A stretch of DNA of 64,000 bases from Maricaulis salignorans (GCA_945891505.1 CAMDDL010000009.1:1-64000); one strand, 5' to 3'; counted from the stretch's first letter, positions 54,259 to 64,000 are shown. The notes: generated by a model not told the origin, from the sequence alone. Made by a program: numbers and translations.

Positions 54259-55671
54259 TCAGATATGAATCACGCGCCCATAAGCATCCAACACCGCCTC
54301 ATGCATCATTTCTGACAAAGTCGGATGCGGGAATACGGTTTCCATCAATTGGGCTTCGGTGGTCTCCAAGGTCATGGCGATACCATAGCCTTGGATCAAC
54401 TCCGTCACTTCGGTGCCGACCATGTGGGCACCCAAAAGCTCGCCCGTTTTCTTATCAAAAATGGTCTTGACCATGCCTTCAGGCTCCCCCAGCGCAATGG
54501 CCTTACCATTGCCGCTGAACGGGAATTTGCCGATGCGGATGTCATAGCCCGCAGCTTTGGCCTTTTCCTCGGTCAAGCCGATGCTAGCCACTTGTGGGTT
54601 GGAATAGGTACAGCCAGGGATGCGCGCCACATTGAGCGCGTGGGGGTGCAGGCCTGCAATCGCCTCAACACAGGAAACGCCTTCATGGCTGGCTTTATGG
54701 GCAAGCCAAGGCGCACCGGTCAAATCGCCAATTGCGTAAAGGCCTTTAACGTTGGTGCGGCCCATTGCGTCTGTCACCACATGGGTGCGATCCACGGTGA
54801 CGCCGAGCTCTTCCAGACCTAAATTCTCAACATTGCCGACAATGCCAACGGCCAAAATGGCGCGATCGGCCTCGATGGTTTCAGTCTTGCCGCCACTTTC
54901 AATGGTCGCAGTGACGGTCGTAGCGCCGGGCCTCAAGCCCTTCACAGACGCACCTGTGATCAAGCGAATGCCGCGCTTTTGGAACGCTTTGGCGGCAAAG
55001 CCTGAAATCTCAGCATCTTCAACCGGCAAAATCCGATCAAGCGCCTCTACCACCGTGACTTCGGAGCCCAAGGAACGGAAGAAGCTGGCAAACTCAATCC
55101 CAATCGCGCCCGAGCCAATCACCAGCAAGCGCTTTGGCATAGTGTCGGGCACCAGTGCTTCGCGGTACGTCCAGATCAGCTTGCCATCGGGGACAAGGCC
55201 AGCCGCAGGAATGGTGCGGGCCCGCGCACCTGTTGCTAGGATAACATGCTTTGCCGTGATGGTTCGGGTGCCACCGGCGGCGAGATCGACTGTAACGCCG
55301 GGGGCTTCTGTGCCCTTGGTCAGACGAGCGGTTCCCGCGATCACTTCAATCTTATTCTTCTTCATCAGATAGGTGACGCCGCCCGACAATTGCTTAGCGA
55401 CTTTGCGCGAGCGATCCACAATCTTCGACAAATCAAAGCTCGCGCCCGTAACCGACAGGCCATAGGCTTCGGCGTGCTTGATGTTTTCATAGACATCGGC
55501 CGAGCGCAAAAGCGCTTTGGTGGGAATACAGCCCCAGTTGAGACAGATGCCGCCCAAGGACTCGCGTTCTACAATGGCGGTCTTAAAACCCAATTGGGTA
55601 GCCCGAATAGCGGCCACATAGCCCCCGGGGCCTGATCCAATTACGACGACATCCACGGTATCACTGGCCAT
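54259..55671 (-). CDS. lpd: Dihydrolipoyl dehydrogenase (E3)
   Basis: 470-residue FAD disulfide oxidoreductase that reoxidises lipoyl groups of the 2-oxoacid dehydrogenase complexes. The FAD motif is IGSGPGGYVAAIRATQLG, the redox pair Cys43/Cys48 lies in GGICLNWGCIPTK, the NAD motif is VIGSGAIGIEFASFFRSLG, and the active-site base is in FPHPTLSEMMHEAV. The ICLNWG variant is typical of the E3 paired with PDH in alphaproteobacteria. It lies 1.5 kb downstream of pdhC on the same strand, separated by marC, a small ORF and a DUF1508 gene, so it is probably the E3 of this complex but with its own promoter. Confidence 0.96.
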   Translation of the reverse strand: MASDTVDVVVIGSGPGGYVAAIRATQLGFKTAIVERESLGGICLNWGCIPTKALLRSADVYENIKHAEAYGLSVTGASFDLSKIVDRSRKVAKQLSGGVTYLMKKNKIEVIAGTARLTKGTEAPGVTVDLAAGGTRTITAKHVILATGARARTIPAAGLVPDGKLIWTYREALVPDTMPKRLLVIGSGAIGIEFASFFRSLGSEVTVVEALDRILPVEDAEISGFAAKAFQKRGIRLITGASVKGLRPGATTVTATIESGGKTETIEADRAILAVGIVGNVENLGLEELGVTVDRTHVVTDAMGRTNVKGLYAIGDLTGAPWLAHKASHEGVSCVEAIAGLHPHALNVARIPGCTYSNPQVASIGLTEEKAKAAGYDIRIGKFPFSGNGKAIALGEPEGMVKTIFDKKTGELLGAHMVGTEVTELIQGYGIAMTLETTEAQLMETVFPHPTLSEMMHEAVLDAYGRVIHI

Positions 55672-55734
55672 CCAAAACTCCTGATCTTAGATCACTCTTT
55701 AGCCTGCTTTCGGTCCTAGTTGGAAGGCCTTGAG

Positions 55735-56376
55735 CTACCCGATACCGAATGCCCCCTTTACGCCATCGACGATGAACTGTGCGGCTAAAGCTGCCAGAAT
55801 AATGCCGAAAATGCGGGTAATCATGGCGGCAACTGTTGCGCCCATGATTTTGGTCAGGGGGCCGGCTAACAGAAACCCGATGAGGCACAAGAGTAGGTTC
55901 ACGCCTGCACCAGCTAAAACCATGCCCTGCTCTGCAAAGTCTTTGGACTGAGCAAACAACAACATGATGGAAGCGATTGCACCCGGCCCTGAAATCAGCG
56001 GGATCGCAAGCGGGAATACCGACACATCCTCAAACCGCTCAGGATGTTTTTGGGCTTCGGCGAGAACTTTTTCGTTGCGCTCTTCGCGCCGTTCGGTCCG
56101 CTTTTCAAACAGCATGTCGACGGCGATCAGGAACAAGAGCACGCCGCCTGCTAAGCGAAATGCGTCGAGCGAGACGTGTAATTTGCCCAACAGCCATTGC
56201 CCGCCAAAGGCAAAACCGACGAGCACAATCGTCGCTACGCCCACCGACTTAAACGCCATCTTATTCTGCCACGCCCGCGAGGTGTGCTGGGTCAAAGTGG
56301 CAAACATGGGTGCGACACCTGGCGGGTCGATCACCACAAAGAAGGTAACAAAGGCGGCGAGAAAGAGTTCGAGCAT
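55735..56376 (-). CDS. MarC-family integral membrane protein
   Basis: 213 residues with six predicted transmembrane helices: LELFLAAFVTFFVVIDPPGV, VATIVLVGFAFGGQWLL, LAGGVLLFLIAVDMLF, IPLISGPGAIASIMLLFA, LAGAGVNLLLCLIGFLLAG and MGATVAAMITRIFGIILAAL. The family fingerprint VIDPPGVAPMFATLT and FPLAIPLISGPGAI is intact. Despite the name, no antibiotic-resistance role has been established for MarC. Transcribed in the direction of lpd with a 63-nt gap. Confidence 0.93.
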   Translation of the reverse strand: MLELFLAAFVTFFVVIDPPGVAPMFATLTQHTSRAWQNKMAFKSVGVATIVLVGFAFGGQWLLGKLHVSLDAFRLAGGVLLFLIAVDMLFEKRTERREERNEKVLAEAQKHPERFEDVSVFPLAIPLISGPGAIASIMLLFAQSKDFAEQGMVLAGAGVNLLLCLIGFLLAGPLTKIMGATVAAMITRIFGIILAALAAQFIVDGVKGAFGIG

Positions 56377-56441
56377 GAGCGACCCCTAACCCACTTTGGG
56401 CTTTGGGTCATCCTCTAGCGAACAGTTACTGCATCGGTGTT

Positions 56442-56621
56442 TTAGCGCCGTGGGTCGTCAAAATCGCGACGCCGCGGGCGCACGTCTGGAAGGCGGGAAA
56501 TTGGCCCACGCCGATCCACCAAAATGGCGCGTTCATCGCTTTCGCGCTCTTGGCCCAGCACGCGGACCGCAGGCTTTTTCTGCCCGCGGCCGCGCGGCCC
56601 CCCAAACCCAAACCAACCCAT
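56442..56621 (-). CDS. Small Arg/Gly-rich protein, uncertain
   Basis: A 59-codon frame with ATG at 56621 and GGAG 9 nt upstream. The protein starts MGWFGFGGPRGRGQKKPAVR, continues with an acidic/basic middle (QERESDERAILVDRRG) and ends RPRRRDFDDPRR. It is highly charged, with no signal peptide or helix. Codon choice resembles neighbouring genes. It lies 65 nt upstream of marC. I recognise no family. The rest of the gap 56377-56808 holds an AT-rich stretch (56640-56720) with several GGTTAA/TTAACC words, probably the promoter of the DUF1508 gene. Confidence 0.45.
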   Translation of the reverse strand: MGWFGFGGPRGRGQKKPAVRVLGQERESDERAILVDRRGPISRLPDVRPRRRDFDDPRR

Positions 56622-56808
56622 ATCCGGAATCTCCGCTCCGATTTTTGTGAGTTAACCTTAGCTGAGATTGGTTAATTCGGTCCGAGAGATCTTGGTTAAA
56701 TAAATGTTGCAAAACAACACTTGACCCCACTCGCGATCTCAGTGTCATATCCGCCAAGAATACAGCGAAGCAACCCAAGTATTCGTGCCCTAGGGAGGAG
56801 TTTGTACC

Positions 56809-57126
56809 ATGTCAAAATTCGAGACTTATGAAGCCAAGGATGGTTTTCGTTGGCGCTTTAAAGCTACCAACGGTAATATCCTAGCCGATTCAAGCGAAGG
56901 CTATTCCTCAAAGGCGTCTCGTGACAACGGCATTGAACTCTGCCGCAAGGGTGAACTGAAGTATGAGGTCTTTGAATCCAAGGGCCAATATTACTGGCGT
57001 GCCAAGTCAAAGAACGGCAACATCATCGCCGATGGCAATGAAGGCTATAAGGCCAAAGCGAGCTGCGAGAACGGCATGGAATCCTTCCAGCGCCAAGCGC
57101 CAGACGCTCCAGTCGTCGAGGTCTAA
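56809..57126 (+). CDS. YegP-like protein with two DUF1508 repeats
   Basis: 105-residue small soluble protein made of two tandem copies of the DUF1508 motif: FETYEAKDGFRWRFKATNGN with ILADSSEGYSSKASRDNGIE, and YEVFESKGQYYWRAKSKNGN with IIADGNEGYKAKASCENGME. The repeats pair to form the intertwined beta-sheet fold of E. coli YegP. A strong AGGGAGGAG site precedes ATG 56809 by 8 nt, suggesting high expression. The only plus-strand gene in the 49-64 kb stretch. Function unknown; often stress- or growth-phase-linked in other bacteria. Confidence 0.9.
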   Translation: MSKFETYEAKDGFRWRFKATNGNILADSSEGYSSKASRDNGIELCRKGELKYEVFESKGQYYWRAKSKNGNIIADGNEGYKAKASCENGMESFQRQAPDAPVVEV

Positions 57127-57142
57127 ATTAAAGCTGAAATGA

Positions 57143-57167
57143 GTAAGGCAGGCCCGGCCTGCCTTAC
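57143..57167. terminator. Bidirectional hairpin terminator overlapping the pdhC stop
   Basis: GTAAGGCAGGCC and GGCCTGCCTTAC form 12-bp arms around one central base in the gap between the convergent DUF1508 and pdhC genes. The pdhC stop codon (57164-57166) lies inside the stem. No long T-run is present. Confidence 0.6.
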
Positions 57168-58438
57168 AGCATCAGGCCGATGGGCTCTTCAATCAGGCTC
57201 TTGAACGCGGCTAGCCAAGCAGAGCCAATCGCCCCGTCAACCACCCGGTGATCGCAAGTCAGCGTGACGCTCATCACGGTCGCAATAGCCAGCGCGCCAT
57301 TTTTGACGACAGGACGCTGTTCCCCGGCCCCGACGGACAAGATGCAGCCTTGAGGCTCATTGATAATGCTCATGAAGCTCTTGATCCCCATCATCCCCAA
57401 ATTGGAGATGGAGAAGGTGCCGCCGGCATAATCTTCGGGCATGAGTTTCCGGTTACGCGCCTTATCGGCCAAGCTCTTCATTTCGTCCGAGATTGCGGCA
57501 AGGCCCTTGGTCTCGGCTTTGCGGATCACTGGCGTGATTAAGCCACCATCAATCGCGACGGCCACAGCAATATCTGCATGATGATGGATCAAAATCCCAT
57601 CGGGTGTATAGGAAGCGTTCGCCGCTGGCACGCGCTTACACGCAAGTGCAGCCGCCTTAATCACCAAATCATTGACCGACACTTTGGCATTTTGCGCGGC
57701 CCCAACTTGATTGAGCTGCTTGCGCAATTCCAACAATTTGTCGATTTCCAGATCAATGTTGAGCGGGAAATGCGGCACATCGCGGAAGCTTTCGGTCATG
57801 CGGCGCGCAATCGTCCGACGCATGCCGTCCAAGAGCACAATGTCATAGGTACCGTCGGCGTATGGCAAGGGGCTGGGCGCACGCGGTGCCGGCGCCGCTG
57901 TCGGTGCAGCGGTTGGCGATGCAAGCGCTGCAACGGCTGTTGGCTGAGGCGCTTGACCTCGCGCAGCTTCGACATCGGCCTTAACGATCCGGCCATGCGG
58001 GCCTGTGCCGGTAACTTGGGCAAGGTTGATCCCGGCGGCTTCGGCGATGCGCTTGGCCAACGGTGACGCCATGATACGGCTACCATCTGTTGCGGCGGCC
58101 GGGGCGGTAGCCACTGGAGCCGCTGCTAGAGCAGGCGCAGCCGCAGGGGCTACAGAGGCGGGTGTTGGTGCGGTAGGTGCCTTTGAAGGGGCATCGCCCT
58201 CGCCTTCAATGCGCGCAATCACAGCATTGACCTTCACGCCTTGGGTACCTTCGGCGACCAAAATCTCAAGGACCTTGCCCTCATCGACCGCTTCGACTTC
58301 CATTGTGGCTTTATCGGTTTCGATTTCGCACATGATGTCGCCAGACTTCAGCACGTCGCCAACTTTGATATGCCACTTCGCCAGCACGCCCTCTTCCATC
58401 GTCGGGGACAAAGCGGGCATCAAAATGTCGATAGCCAT
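57164..58438 (-). CDS. pdhC: Pyruvate dehydrogenase E2, dihydrolipoamide acetyltransferase
   Basis: 424 residues from ATG 58438 ([17 protein letters not shown]), with GAGGA 9 nt upstream inside and after the pdhB stop. One lipoyl domain with Lys in [12 protein letters not shown]; an Ala/Pro linker (about 80-125); the peripheral-subunit-binding domain [17 protein letters not shown]; and the catalytic trimer domain with [20 protein letters not shown] and the active-site His in [12 protein letters not shown]. It transfers acetyl from lipoamide to CoA and forms the complex core. Last gene of the pdh run, 11 nt from pdhB. Confidence 0.96.
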   Translation of the reverse strand: MAIDILMPALSPTMEEGVLAKWHIKVGDVLKSGDIMCEIETDKATMEVEAVDEGKVLEILVAEGTQGVKVNAVIARIEGEGDAPSKAPTAPTPASVAPAAAPALAAAPVATAPAAATDGSRIMASPLAKRIAEAAGINLAQVTGTGPHGRIVKADVEAARGQAPQPTAVAALASPTAAPTAAPAPRAPSPLPYADGTYDIVLLDGMRRTIARRMTESFRDVPHFPLNIDLEIDKLLELRKQLNQVGAAQNAKVSVNDLVIKAAALACKRVPAANASYTPDGILIHHHADIAVAVAIDGGLITPVIRKAETKGLAAISDEMKSLADKARNRKLMPEDYAGGTFSISNLGMMGIKSFMSIINEPQGCILSVGAGEQRPVVKNGALAIATVMSVTLTCDHRVVDGAIGSAWLAAFKSLIEEPIGLML

Positions 58439-58449
58439 GGGCAAATTCC

Positions 58450-59802
58450 TCAGCGATTGGTGACGGCGCGGGCGGCCGCGACGATATCTGCCGCATTCGG
58501 CAAGGATAGTTTTTCAAGATTGGCCGCATAAGGCAGCGGCGTATCTTTTTGGTGGACCCGCATCGGTGGCGCATCAAGCCAATCAAAAGCCCCGTCGATG
58601 ACGCAGGCGATGACTTCAGCACCAACGCCCATCGGGCCCCAACCTTCTTCCGCCGTCACAAGGCGATTGGTCTTCTTGACCGAGGCGATGATGGTTTCGG
58701 TATCCAGCGGGCGCAAGGTACGCAGGTCGATCACTTCGGCGGAAATGCCCAAAGTGGCCAATTCTTCTGCCGCTTGCAGGGCAAAGCCTACCATGCGCGA
58801 ATGCGCTGTAATGGTGAGGTCTGTACCTTCCCGACGCACTTTGGCTTTGCCAATTGGCACAACCCAGTCATCACCCTCTGGCACCTCATATTCAATGCCA
58901 TACAGAAGCTCATGTTCAAGAAAGACCACGGGATTGGGGTCGCGAATGGCAGCCTTAAGAAGCCCTTTGGCGTCGGCGGCATCATAGGGCGCGATCACTT
59001 TCAGGCCGGGTACGTTGCTATACCAGCTGGAATAATCATGGCTGTGCTGCGCACCCACGCGCGAGGCCGCGCCATTTGGGCCCCGGAAGACGATGGGGGC
59101 ACTAATTTGCCCGCCCGACATATAATGCACTTTAGCGGCGGAATTGATAATGTGGTCAATGGCTTGCATCGCAAAGTTCATGGTCATGAACTCCACAATT
59201 GGCTTCAAACCTGCCATTGCTGCGCCCACACCCATGCCGGCAAAACCATGCTCAGTAATCGGCGTATCGATCACACGACGGTCACCAAATTCTTCCAGAA
59301 GCCCACGACTAACTTTATAGGCGCCTTGGTATTGACCGACTTCTTCCCCCATAAGGAAAACGTCTGGGTCGCGGCGCATTTCTTCGGCCATTGCGTCACG
59401 AAGCGCATCGCGCAAAGTCACTTTGACCATTGGCGTGCCAGGTGGAATTTCAGGATCGGCCAAGGCAACAGGTGCGCTCGCTGCAACCGGCGCTAGTGCA
59501 GCCGCAGGCGCAGGCGCTGCTGCCACCGGCGCAGGTGCATGAGGCGGCGTTACCGCTTCTTCATCGCCAGAGATGCGCGCGATAGGTGTGTTGACTTTTA
59601 CACCCTGACTGCCAGCGGCCACCAAAAGGGCTTCAACGACGCCCTCGTCGATGGTTTCAACTTCCATCGTTGCCTTATCGGTTTCAATCTCGGCAATAAC
59701 GTCACCTGCTTTGACCGTGTCACCGACCTGCACCAGCCATTTGGCCAAAGTGCCTTCCTCCATGGTTGGAGAGAGTGCGGGCATGAGGATTTCAATCGAC
59801 AA
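58450..59802 (-). CDS. pdhB: Pyruvate dehydrogenase E1 beta with N-terminal lipoyl domain
   Basis: 450 residues from TTG 59802 ([17 protein letters not shown]). GGAG lies 6 nt before this TTG, while the ATG at 59841 sits in a hairpin loop and has a poorly placed site; I prefer TTG. The lipoyl domain occupies about 1-78 with Lys in [13 protein letters not shown] linker follows, then E1-beta: [53 protein letters not shown] and [16 protein letters not shown]. The fused lipoyl domain is known from alphaproteobacterial and Zymomonas enzymes. The TPP-dependent heterotetramer forms with PdhA. Confidence 0.95.
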   Translation of the reverse strand: MSIEILMPALSPTMEEGTLAKWLVQVGDTVKAGDVIAEIETDKATMEVETIDEGVVEALLVAAGSQGVKVNTPIARISGDEEAVTPPHAPAPVAAAPAPAAALAPVAASAPVALADPEIPPGTPMVKVTLRDALRDAMAEEMRRDPDVFLMGEEVGQYQGAYKVSRGLLEEFGDRRVIDTPITEHGFAGMGVGAAMAGLKPIVEFMTMNFAMQAIDHIINSAAKVHYMSGGQISAPIVFRGPNGAASRVGAQHSHDYSSWYSNVPGLKVIAPYDAADAKGLLKAAIRDPNPVVFLEHELLYGIEYEVPEGDDWVVPIGKAKVRREGTDLTITAHSRMVGFALQAAEELATLGISAEVIDLRTLRPLDTETIIASVKKTNRLVTAEEGWGPMGVGAEVIACVIDGAFDWLDAPPMRVHQKDTPLPYAANLEKLSLPNAADIVAAARAVTNR

Positions 59803-59831
59803 GGCAGGCTCCGTATTGGTTAGATTAGGTT

Positions 59832-59852
59832 GGGCCTGCATAAAGCAGGCCC
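59832..59852. repeat. Perfect hairpin upstream of pdhB
   Basis: GGGCCTGC and GCAGGCCC form an 8-bp stem with a 5-nt loop, 30 nt upstream of the pdhB TTG start. The only in-frame ATG for a longer pdhB lies in the loop. There is no T-run on the minus strand, so it may be an mRNA processing or weak termination structure between the preceding gene and pdhB. Confidence 0.5.
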
Positions 59853-59922
59853 GTCCTCTTCATCGTGCGTAGCAACGGCGACCGAGCACCGCTGAACTTA
59901 AAAACCCAAAGCGGGTCGCGTT

Positions 59923-60909
59923 CTATTTTTTCTTTTTGGCAGCAGGCGCCTTTACAGGCGGTGCTTTCTTGGCTGGCGCACGACCCATTTCTGGCGGTGC
60001 CAACAAGCCACCTGGCTTTTGGTGCTCGTTCAATTGGAAGCGAACAGCCGCATATTCTTTTTCGAAAGCTGTTTTGCCGGGCTGGAACACAGCATTGACG
60101 CCATCTTGGACAATTTTCTGGATGACTTCATAATCTTCTTGGCCATTTTCCTGACGGCAGCTGCGTACTTGATTGATGCGGTCTGGCATCGCACGCAATT
60201 CATCCAACAGCGCATTAAAGCCATTGCGGGTGTTCTCATTGACAAAAGATTCGGCTGTAACGGTACCCAGCGCAGCAGGACATGCGGACGTGTATTGAGG
60301 CTGAGCCGCAGAACCGCTCAGACTGCCAACAAACCGACCTTTTGGTTCGGTCCAAGCAGACAAGGCTGCTTGTGGGGCTTCCACAACCGCCGCCTCACCC
60401 TTTTTCTTCGGGGCTTTCGGCGCAGGCAATTTGCTAATCCGCTCAATGTTACCCGTTGCAGCAGCGTTCATGCCGTTAAAGGCTTTGGCTTCTTCATTGG
60501 CTGCGGCGGACAAATAGTCGCCGAGATTGATGCGGACGACGTCGATATCGCGCCGCGCATTTTCAACCAAGCAGTCTTCATAAGCGTCCCACTTTTCGCG
60601 AACAGCTTCAAAGCGACGCTTTTCACCTTCGACATAGGTCCGGCTGGTGCTTTCTTGAATGGCGGCCGCATCCATATCAAACTTAAAGGCTGGGCAGCTT
60701 GGGGTATAGGTTAGGCTATCAACCTTGCCACCGCTGAAGTTACCAGCATGCACTGGAATGTTGCTGGCGGCAGGTGCAGGTGCAGGTACAGGTGCTGCAG
60801 CTGGCGTTGCTGATTGTGCAAACGCAGGTACGCCGCCAAATTGGGCACCAATTGCAGCCACAAGGCCGATTGCAGCGGTTGCGATGAGAGTAGTCTTCAT
60901 GGCTTTCAT
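59923..60909 (-). CDS. Secreted protein with two tandem Cys-paired modules, unknown function
   Basis: 328 residues from ATG 60909, which has GGGAG 8 nt upstream. The signal peptide is MKAMKTTLIATAAIGLVAAI through AFAQ, with cleavage near residue 31. An Ala/Pro linker precedes module 1 (about 66-135), which has Cys72 (YTPSCPAF) and Cys113 (YEDCLVEN). Module 2 (about 204-273) has Cys210 (YTSACPAA) and Cys251 (VRSCRQEN). Both pairs are exactly 41 residues apart, pointing to an internal duplication with one disulfide each. The C-terminus is Lys/Ala/Pro-rich and ends in KKKK. It lies between pdhA (stop 60944) and pdhB on the same strand, an unusual place for an exported protein. I recognise no family. 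Confidence 0.82.
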   Translation of the reverse strand: MKAMKTTLIATAAIGLVAAIGAQFGGVPAFAQSATPAAAPVPAPAPAASNIPVHAGNFSGGKVDSLTYTPSCPAFKFDMDAAAIQESTSRTYVEGEKRRFEAVREKWDAYEDCLVENARRDIDVVRINLGDYLSAAANEEAKAFNGMNAAATGNIERISKLPAPKAPKKKGEAAVVEAPQAALSAWTEPKGRFVGSLSGSAAQPQYTSACPAALGTVTAESFVNENTRNGFNALLDELRAMPDRINQVRSCRQENGQEDYEVIQKIVQDGVNAVFQPGKTAFEKEYAAVRFQLNEHQKPGGLLAPPEMGRAPAKKAPPVKAPAAKKKK

Positions 60910-60943
60910 CTCGTTTTCTCCCACAGGTGGCCCGCCTTTTGGC

Positions 60944-61957
60944 TCAGGCCTCAACATAAATGTGACGCATCAACTCTGAAGGGTCGGGCTCCGGGCTTGT
61001 TTGAGCGAAATCGGCAGCATCGGCTACTATTTCTTTCACGTCCCGGTCGATTGTCTTCAGGTCTTCTTCAGTAAACAGCCCATTCTCCAGACCATAATGG
61101 CGCATGTGCTCAATGGGGTCGCGGGTATCGCGCACTTGCTTTGGCTCATCTTTGGGGCGATATTTAGCCGGGTCGGACATGGAATGGCCACGATAGCGAT
61201 AGGTCTTCATTTCCAGAAGGAACGGACCTTTCCCAGACCGGGCATGCTCTAACGCGCGTTCAGCCGCCTTGCGCACGGCTATAACGTCCATGCCGTCCAC
61301 TTCTTCGCCGACGATTTCGAAGCTGATGCCGCGCTTGAACAATTCGGTCTCTGCCGAGGCCCGCGCAACGCTGGTGCCCATGGCATATTGGTTGTTCTCG
61401 ATCACATAGACAACTGGCAAACGCCATAGGCTTGCCATGTTGAAGCTTTCATAGACTTGGCCTTGGTTGGCAGCTCCATCACCAAAATAAGCGACCGAAA
61501 CTTGCTCATTGCCGCGATATCGATTGGCGAGCGCCAGACCGGTACCCAAAGCAACCTGTGCACCCACGATCCCATGGCCGCCATAGAAATTGGCCTCTTT
61601 CGAGAACATATGCATCGAGCCGCCCTTGCCGCGCGATGAACCGCCAATACGCCCGGTCAGTTCTGCCATAATCTCGCGCGGACTCATGCCGCAGGCCAAC
61701 ATGTGACCATGGTCGCGATAGCCGGTGATCACTTGATCGCCCGCCTTTTGCGCAGCTTGCATGCCCACCACGACAGCTTCTTGGCCAATATAGAGATGGC
61801 AGAAACCAGCAATCAAACCCATGCCATAAAGCTGGCCAGCACGCTCTTCAAAGCGGCGGATCAAGAGCATATCGCGATAATAGGCGAGTGCCTCGTCACG
61901 ATTGTCTAAGTTTGATGGAGAAACAGCAGCGGACCCGGATGATTTCTTAGCAGCCAT
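60944..61957 (-). CDS. pdhA: Pyruvate dehydrogenase E1 alpha
   Basis: 337 residues from ATG 61957 (MAAKKSSGSAAVSPSNL); a TTG four codons upstream is in frame but less likely. TPP-dependent decarboxylating subunit. The TPP/Mg motif is GDGAANQGQVYESFNMASLW, with YGMGLIAGFCHLYIGQEAVV, GGSMHMFSKEANFYGGHGIVGAQ and the phosphorylation-loop equivalent KTYRYRGHSMSDPAKYRPKD. First gene of the pdhA...pdhB-pdhC run. E1-alpha and E1-beta are separated by the secreted-protein gene instead of being adjacent. Confidence 0.97.
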   Translation of the reverse strand: MAAKKSSGSAAVSPSNLDNRDEALAYYRDMLLIRRFEERAGQLYGMGLIAGFCHLYIGQEAVVVGMQAAQKAGDQVITGYRDHGHMLACGMSPREIMAELTGRIGGSSRGKGGSMHMFSKEANFYGGHGIVGAQVALGTGLALANRYRGNEQVSVAYFGDGAANQGQVYESFNMASLWRLPVVYVIENNQYAMGTSVARASAETELFKRGISFEIVGEEVDGMDVIAVRKAAERALEHARSGKGPFLLEMKTYRYRGHSMSDPAKYRPKDEPKQVRDTRDPIEHMRHYGLENGLFTEEDLKTIDRDVKEIVADAADFAQTSPEPDPSELMRHIYVEA

Positions 61958-62024
61958 CGATGCGTACAACCCTTCTCAGAAGACATTATCCATAGGCAGA
62001 AGCGGGCCAGACGTCCAGTTGCGT

Positions 62025-62369
62025 TCACGGATTGGGGGTCTGCGAAGATGCAGAAGATCCCGCAACGGCTGCTGTTTTTGGCAATGGCATCGCAATATCG
62101 TTCGGCCCTGCCAGCCCCAATTGGGACATGGCACGTTCTTCCACATAGTCCGAATCAACTTCGCCAGCCTTGTAACGGGCCAGCTTGCGCTCCAACTCTA
62201 TCCGCTGCTTTACCAAGCCGTCGCGCTCAGCCATCAGTCTGTCGGCGGCCTGCACATAGGAGTGCCACGACAATACGCCTTGTTGGCCGACAAAAAAGTG
62301 CACAGCAAAATACACCAACACCCCTGAGAACAGGAAGGTTGAGATACGTATGCCCTTTAAGAATGCCAT
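62025..62369 (-). CDS. ftsB: FtsB/DivIC-like septum formation protein
   Basis: 114-residue bitopic membrane protein. Transmembrane helix at about 9-28 (ISTFLFSGVLVYFAVHFFVG), then a coiled coil (DRLMAERDGLVKQRIELERK) and the family YVEERAMSQLGLAGPNDI stretch. It is expected to bind FtsL/FtsQ in the divisome. Location between eno and pdhA on the same strand is the usual alphaproteobacterial position, as in Caulobacter. The Ala/Ser-rich C-terminal tail is variable. Confidence 0.88.
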   Translation of the reverse strand: MAFLKGIRISTFLFSGVLVYFAVHFFVGQQGVLSWHSYVQAADRLMAERDGLVKQRIELERKLARYKAGEVDSDYVEERAMSQLGLAGPNDIAMPLPKTAAVAGSSASSQTPNP

Positions 62370-62456
62370 ACCGACAATGCCTTTTGGTGGCGTGGCCGCT
62401 GTTTGCTAAGCCCACGCCATCTTGTGCCCAAACTTGGTAAACCAAGTGTTAGCAAA

Positions 62457-63806
<1,350 letters not shown>

Positions 63807-63856
63807 TTAGCGCGACCGCGCGCGCAAAGCTAGGCTAAAGACGCAAATGCCCTGTG

Positions 63857-64000
63857 CTAGACTGCAAGCTTGAGGGGTTGGACCCTTGGTTTCAAGCTCG
63901 CGCGCATCAACATCATCGCGCTAGCGAACAAAATTGCCCCTAAGCCTTGATGGGCAATCCCGAGCAAAACGCCTTCAATCTGCGGCGGTGCCCAAAGACC
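63857..64000 (-). CDS. C-terminal end of a membrane protein, probably heme A synthase (CtaA/COX15)
   Basis: 47 codons ending at TAG 63857-63859 and open at the right edge. The sequence PPQIEGVLLGIAHQGLGAIL then FASAMMLMRAS is one transmembrane helix preceded by an AHQG motif. It resembles the last heme-ligand His and final helix of COX15/CtaA (alphaproteobacterial members have LAHQxxAxxLFAxAL here). The basic tail KPRVQPLKLAV is short. The call rests on this short match only; another multi-helix protein with a terminal AHQ helix cannot be excluded. Confidence 0.5.
   Translation of the reverse strand, partial: GLWAPPQIEGVLLGIAHQGLGAILFASAMMLMRASLKPRVQPLKLAV

Noticed and set aside
56650-56700. 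CtrA-type sites (TTAA-N7-TTAA) in the gap before the DUF1508 gene.
   Set aside because: Several TTAACC/GGTTAA half-sites exist but none has the required 7-nt spacing.

Overview
The window is 64 kb of chromosome from an alphaproteobacterium. A Caulobacterales/Hyphomonadaceae-like lineage is my best guess; that rests on gene order and families, not on a database search. Supporting signs are the run rpsF-rpsR-rplI ... dnaB-alr-radA-cvpA-purF, the run aroQ-accB-accC-aat next to DUF2155 and NDUFA12 (a complex I accessory subunit shared with mitochondria), the order der-bamB-TPR protein, an FtsB-like gene beside eno, a pyruvate dehydrogenase E1-beta with its own lipoyl domain, and a PleC-like sensor kinase. 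Genes are dense, gaps are short, and there is no rRNA, tRNA, insertion sequence, prophage or CRISPR array. Both window ends cut a gene: an RsmB-type rRNA methyltransferase at the left and a probable heme A synthase at the right.

Layout. 1-3.2 kb: guaB, a GNAT acetyltransferase and an RsmB-like gene on the minus strand, from a promoter that looks leaderless. 3.2-7.8 kb: two acyl-CoA dehydrogenases forming a probable heteromeric enzyme, then an orphan HerA-like DNA translocase. 7.9-13.2 kb: pepN and the PleC-like kinase. 13.2-18.3 kb: two acyl-CoA synthetases around a GST and a conserved unknown. 18.4-22.4 kb: a thiamine module (thiS-thiG, then a TPP riboswitch leading a TonB-dependent receptor and tenA). 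22.5-26.9 kb: aroQ, accB, accC and aat, meeting DUF2155-NDUFA12 tail to tail with a coding overlap of about 200 bp. 27.0-29.8 kb: a degenerate homologue of B12-dependent ribonucleotide reductase. 29.9-31.6 kb: two exported pentapeptide-repeat proteins and a TM2 protein, followed by a REP-like repeat. 31.8-38.5 kb: gmk, yicC, mltG and the fatty-acid genes fabF-acpP-fabG-fabD, then a LysE-type exporter. 38.7-49.0 kb: ribosomal protein operon, hybrid kinase, dnaB, alr, radA, cvpA, purF and an SDR. 49.0-57.1 kb: der, bamB, a TPR protein, panB, lpd, marC, a small Arg-rich ORF and a DUF1508 protein. 57.1-64 kb: pdhA, pdhB and pdhC with a secreted duplicated-domain protein inserted, an FtsB-like gene, eno, and the end of a probable ctaA.

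How the genes work together. Acetyl-CoA production (pdhABC plus lpd), malonyl-CoA precursors (accBC) and type II fatty acid synthesis (fabD, fabG, acpP, fabF) are all here. So are acyl-CoA activation and first-step oxidation (two ligases, paired dehydrogenases). Thiamine synthesis and uptake supply the cofactor that pyruvate dehydrogenase needs.

The most unusual item is the 916-residue protein at 27049-29799. It keeps the TSCPD and zinc-ribbon C-terminus of NrdJ, but its shrunken catalytic region appears to have lost the radical-chemistry motifs. Next are the secreted protein inside the pdh cluster, with two modules of identical Cys-Cys spacing, and the riboswitch placed inside the thiamine gene run.
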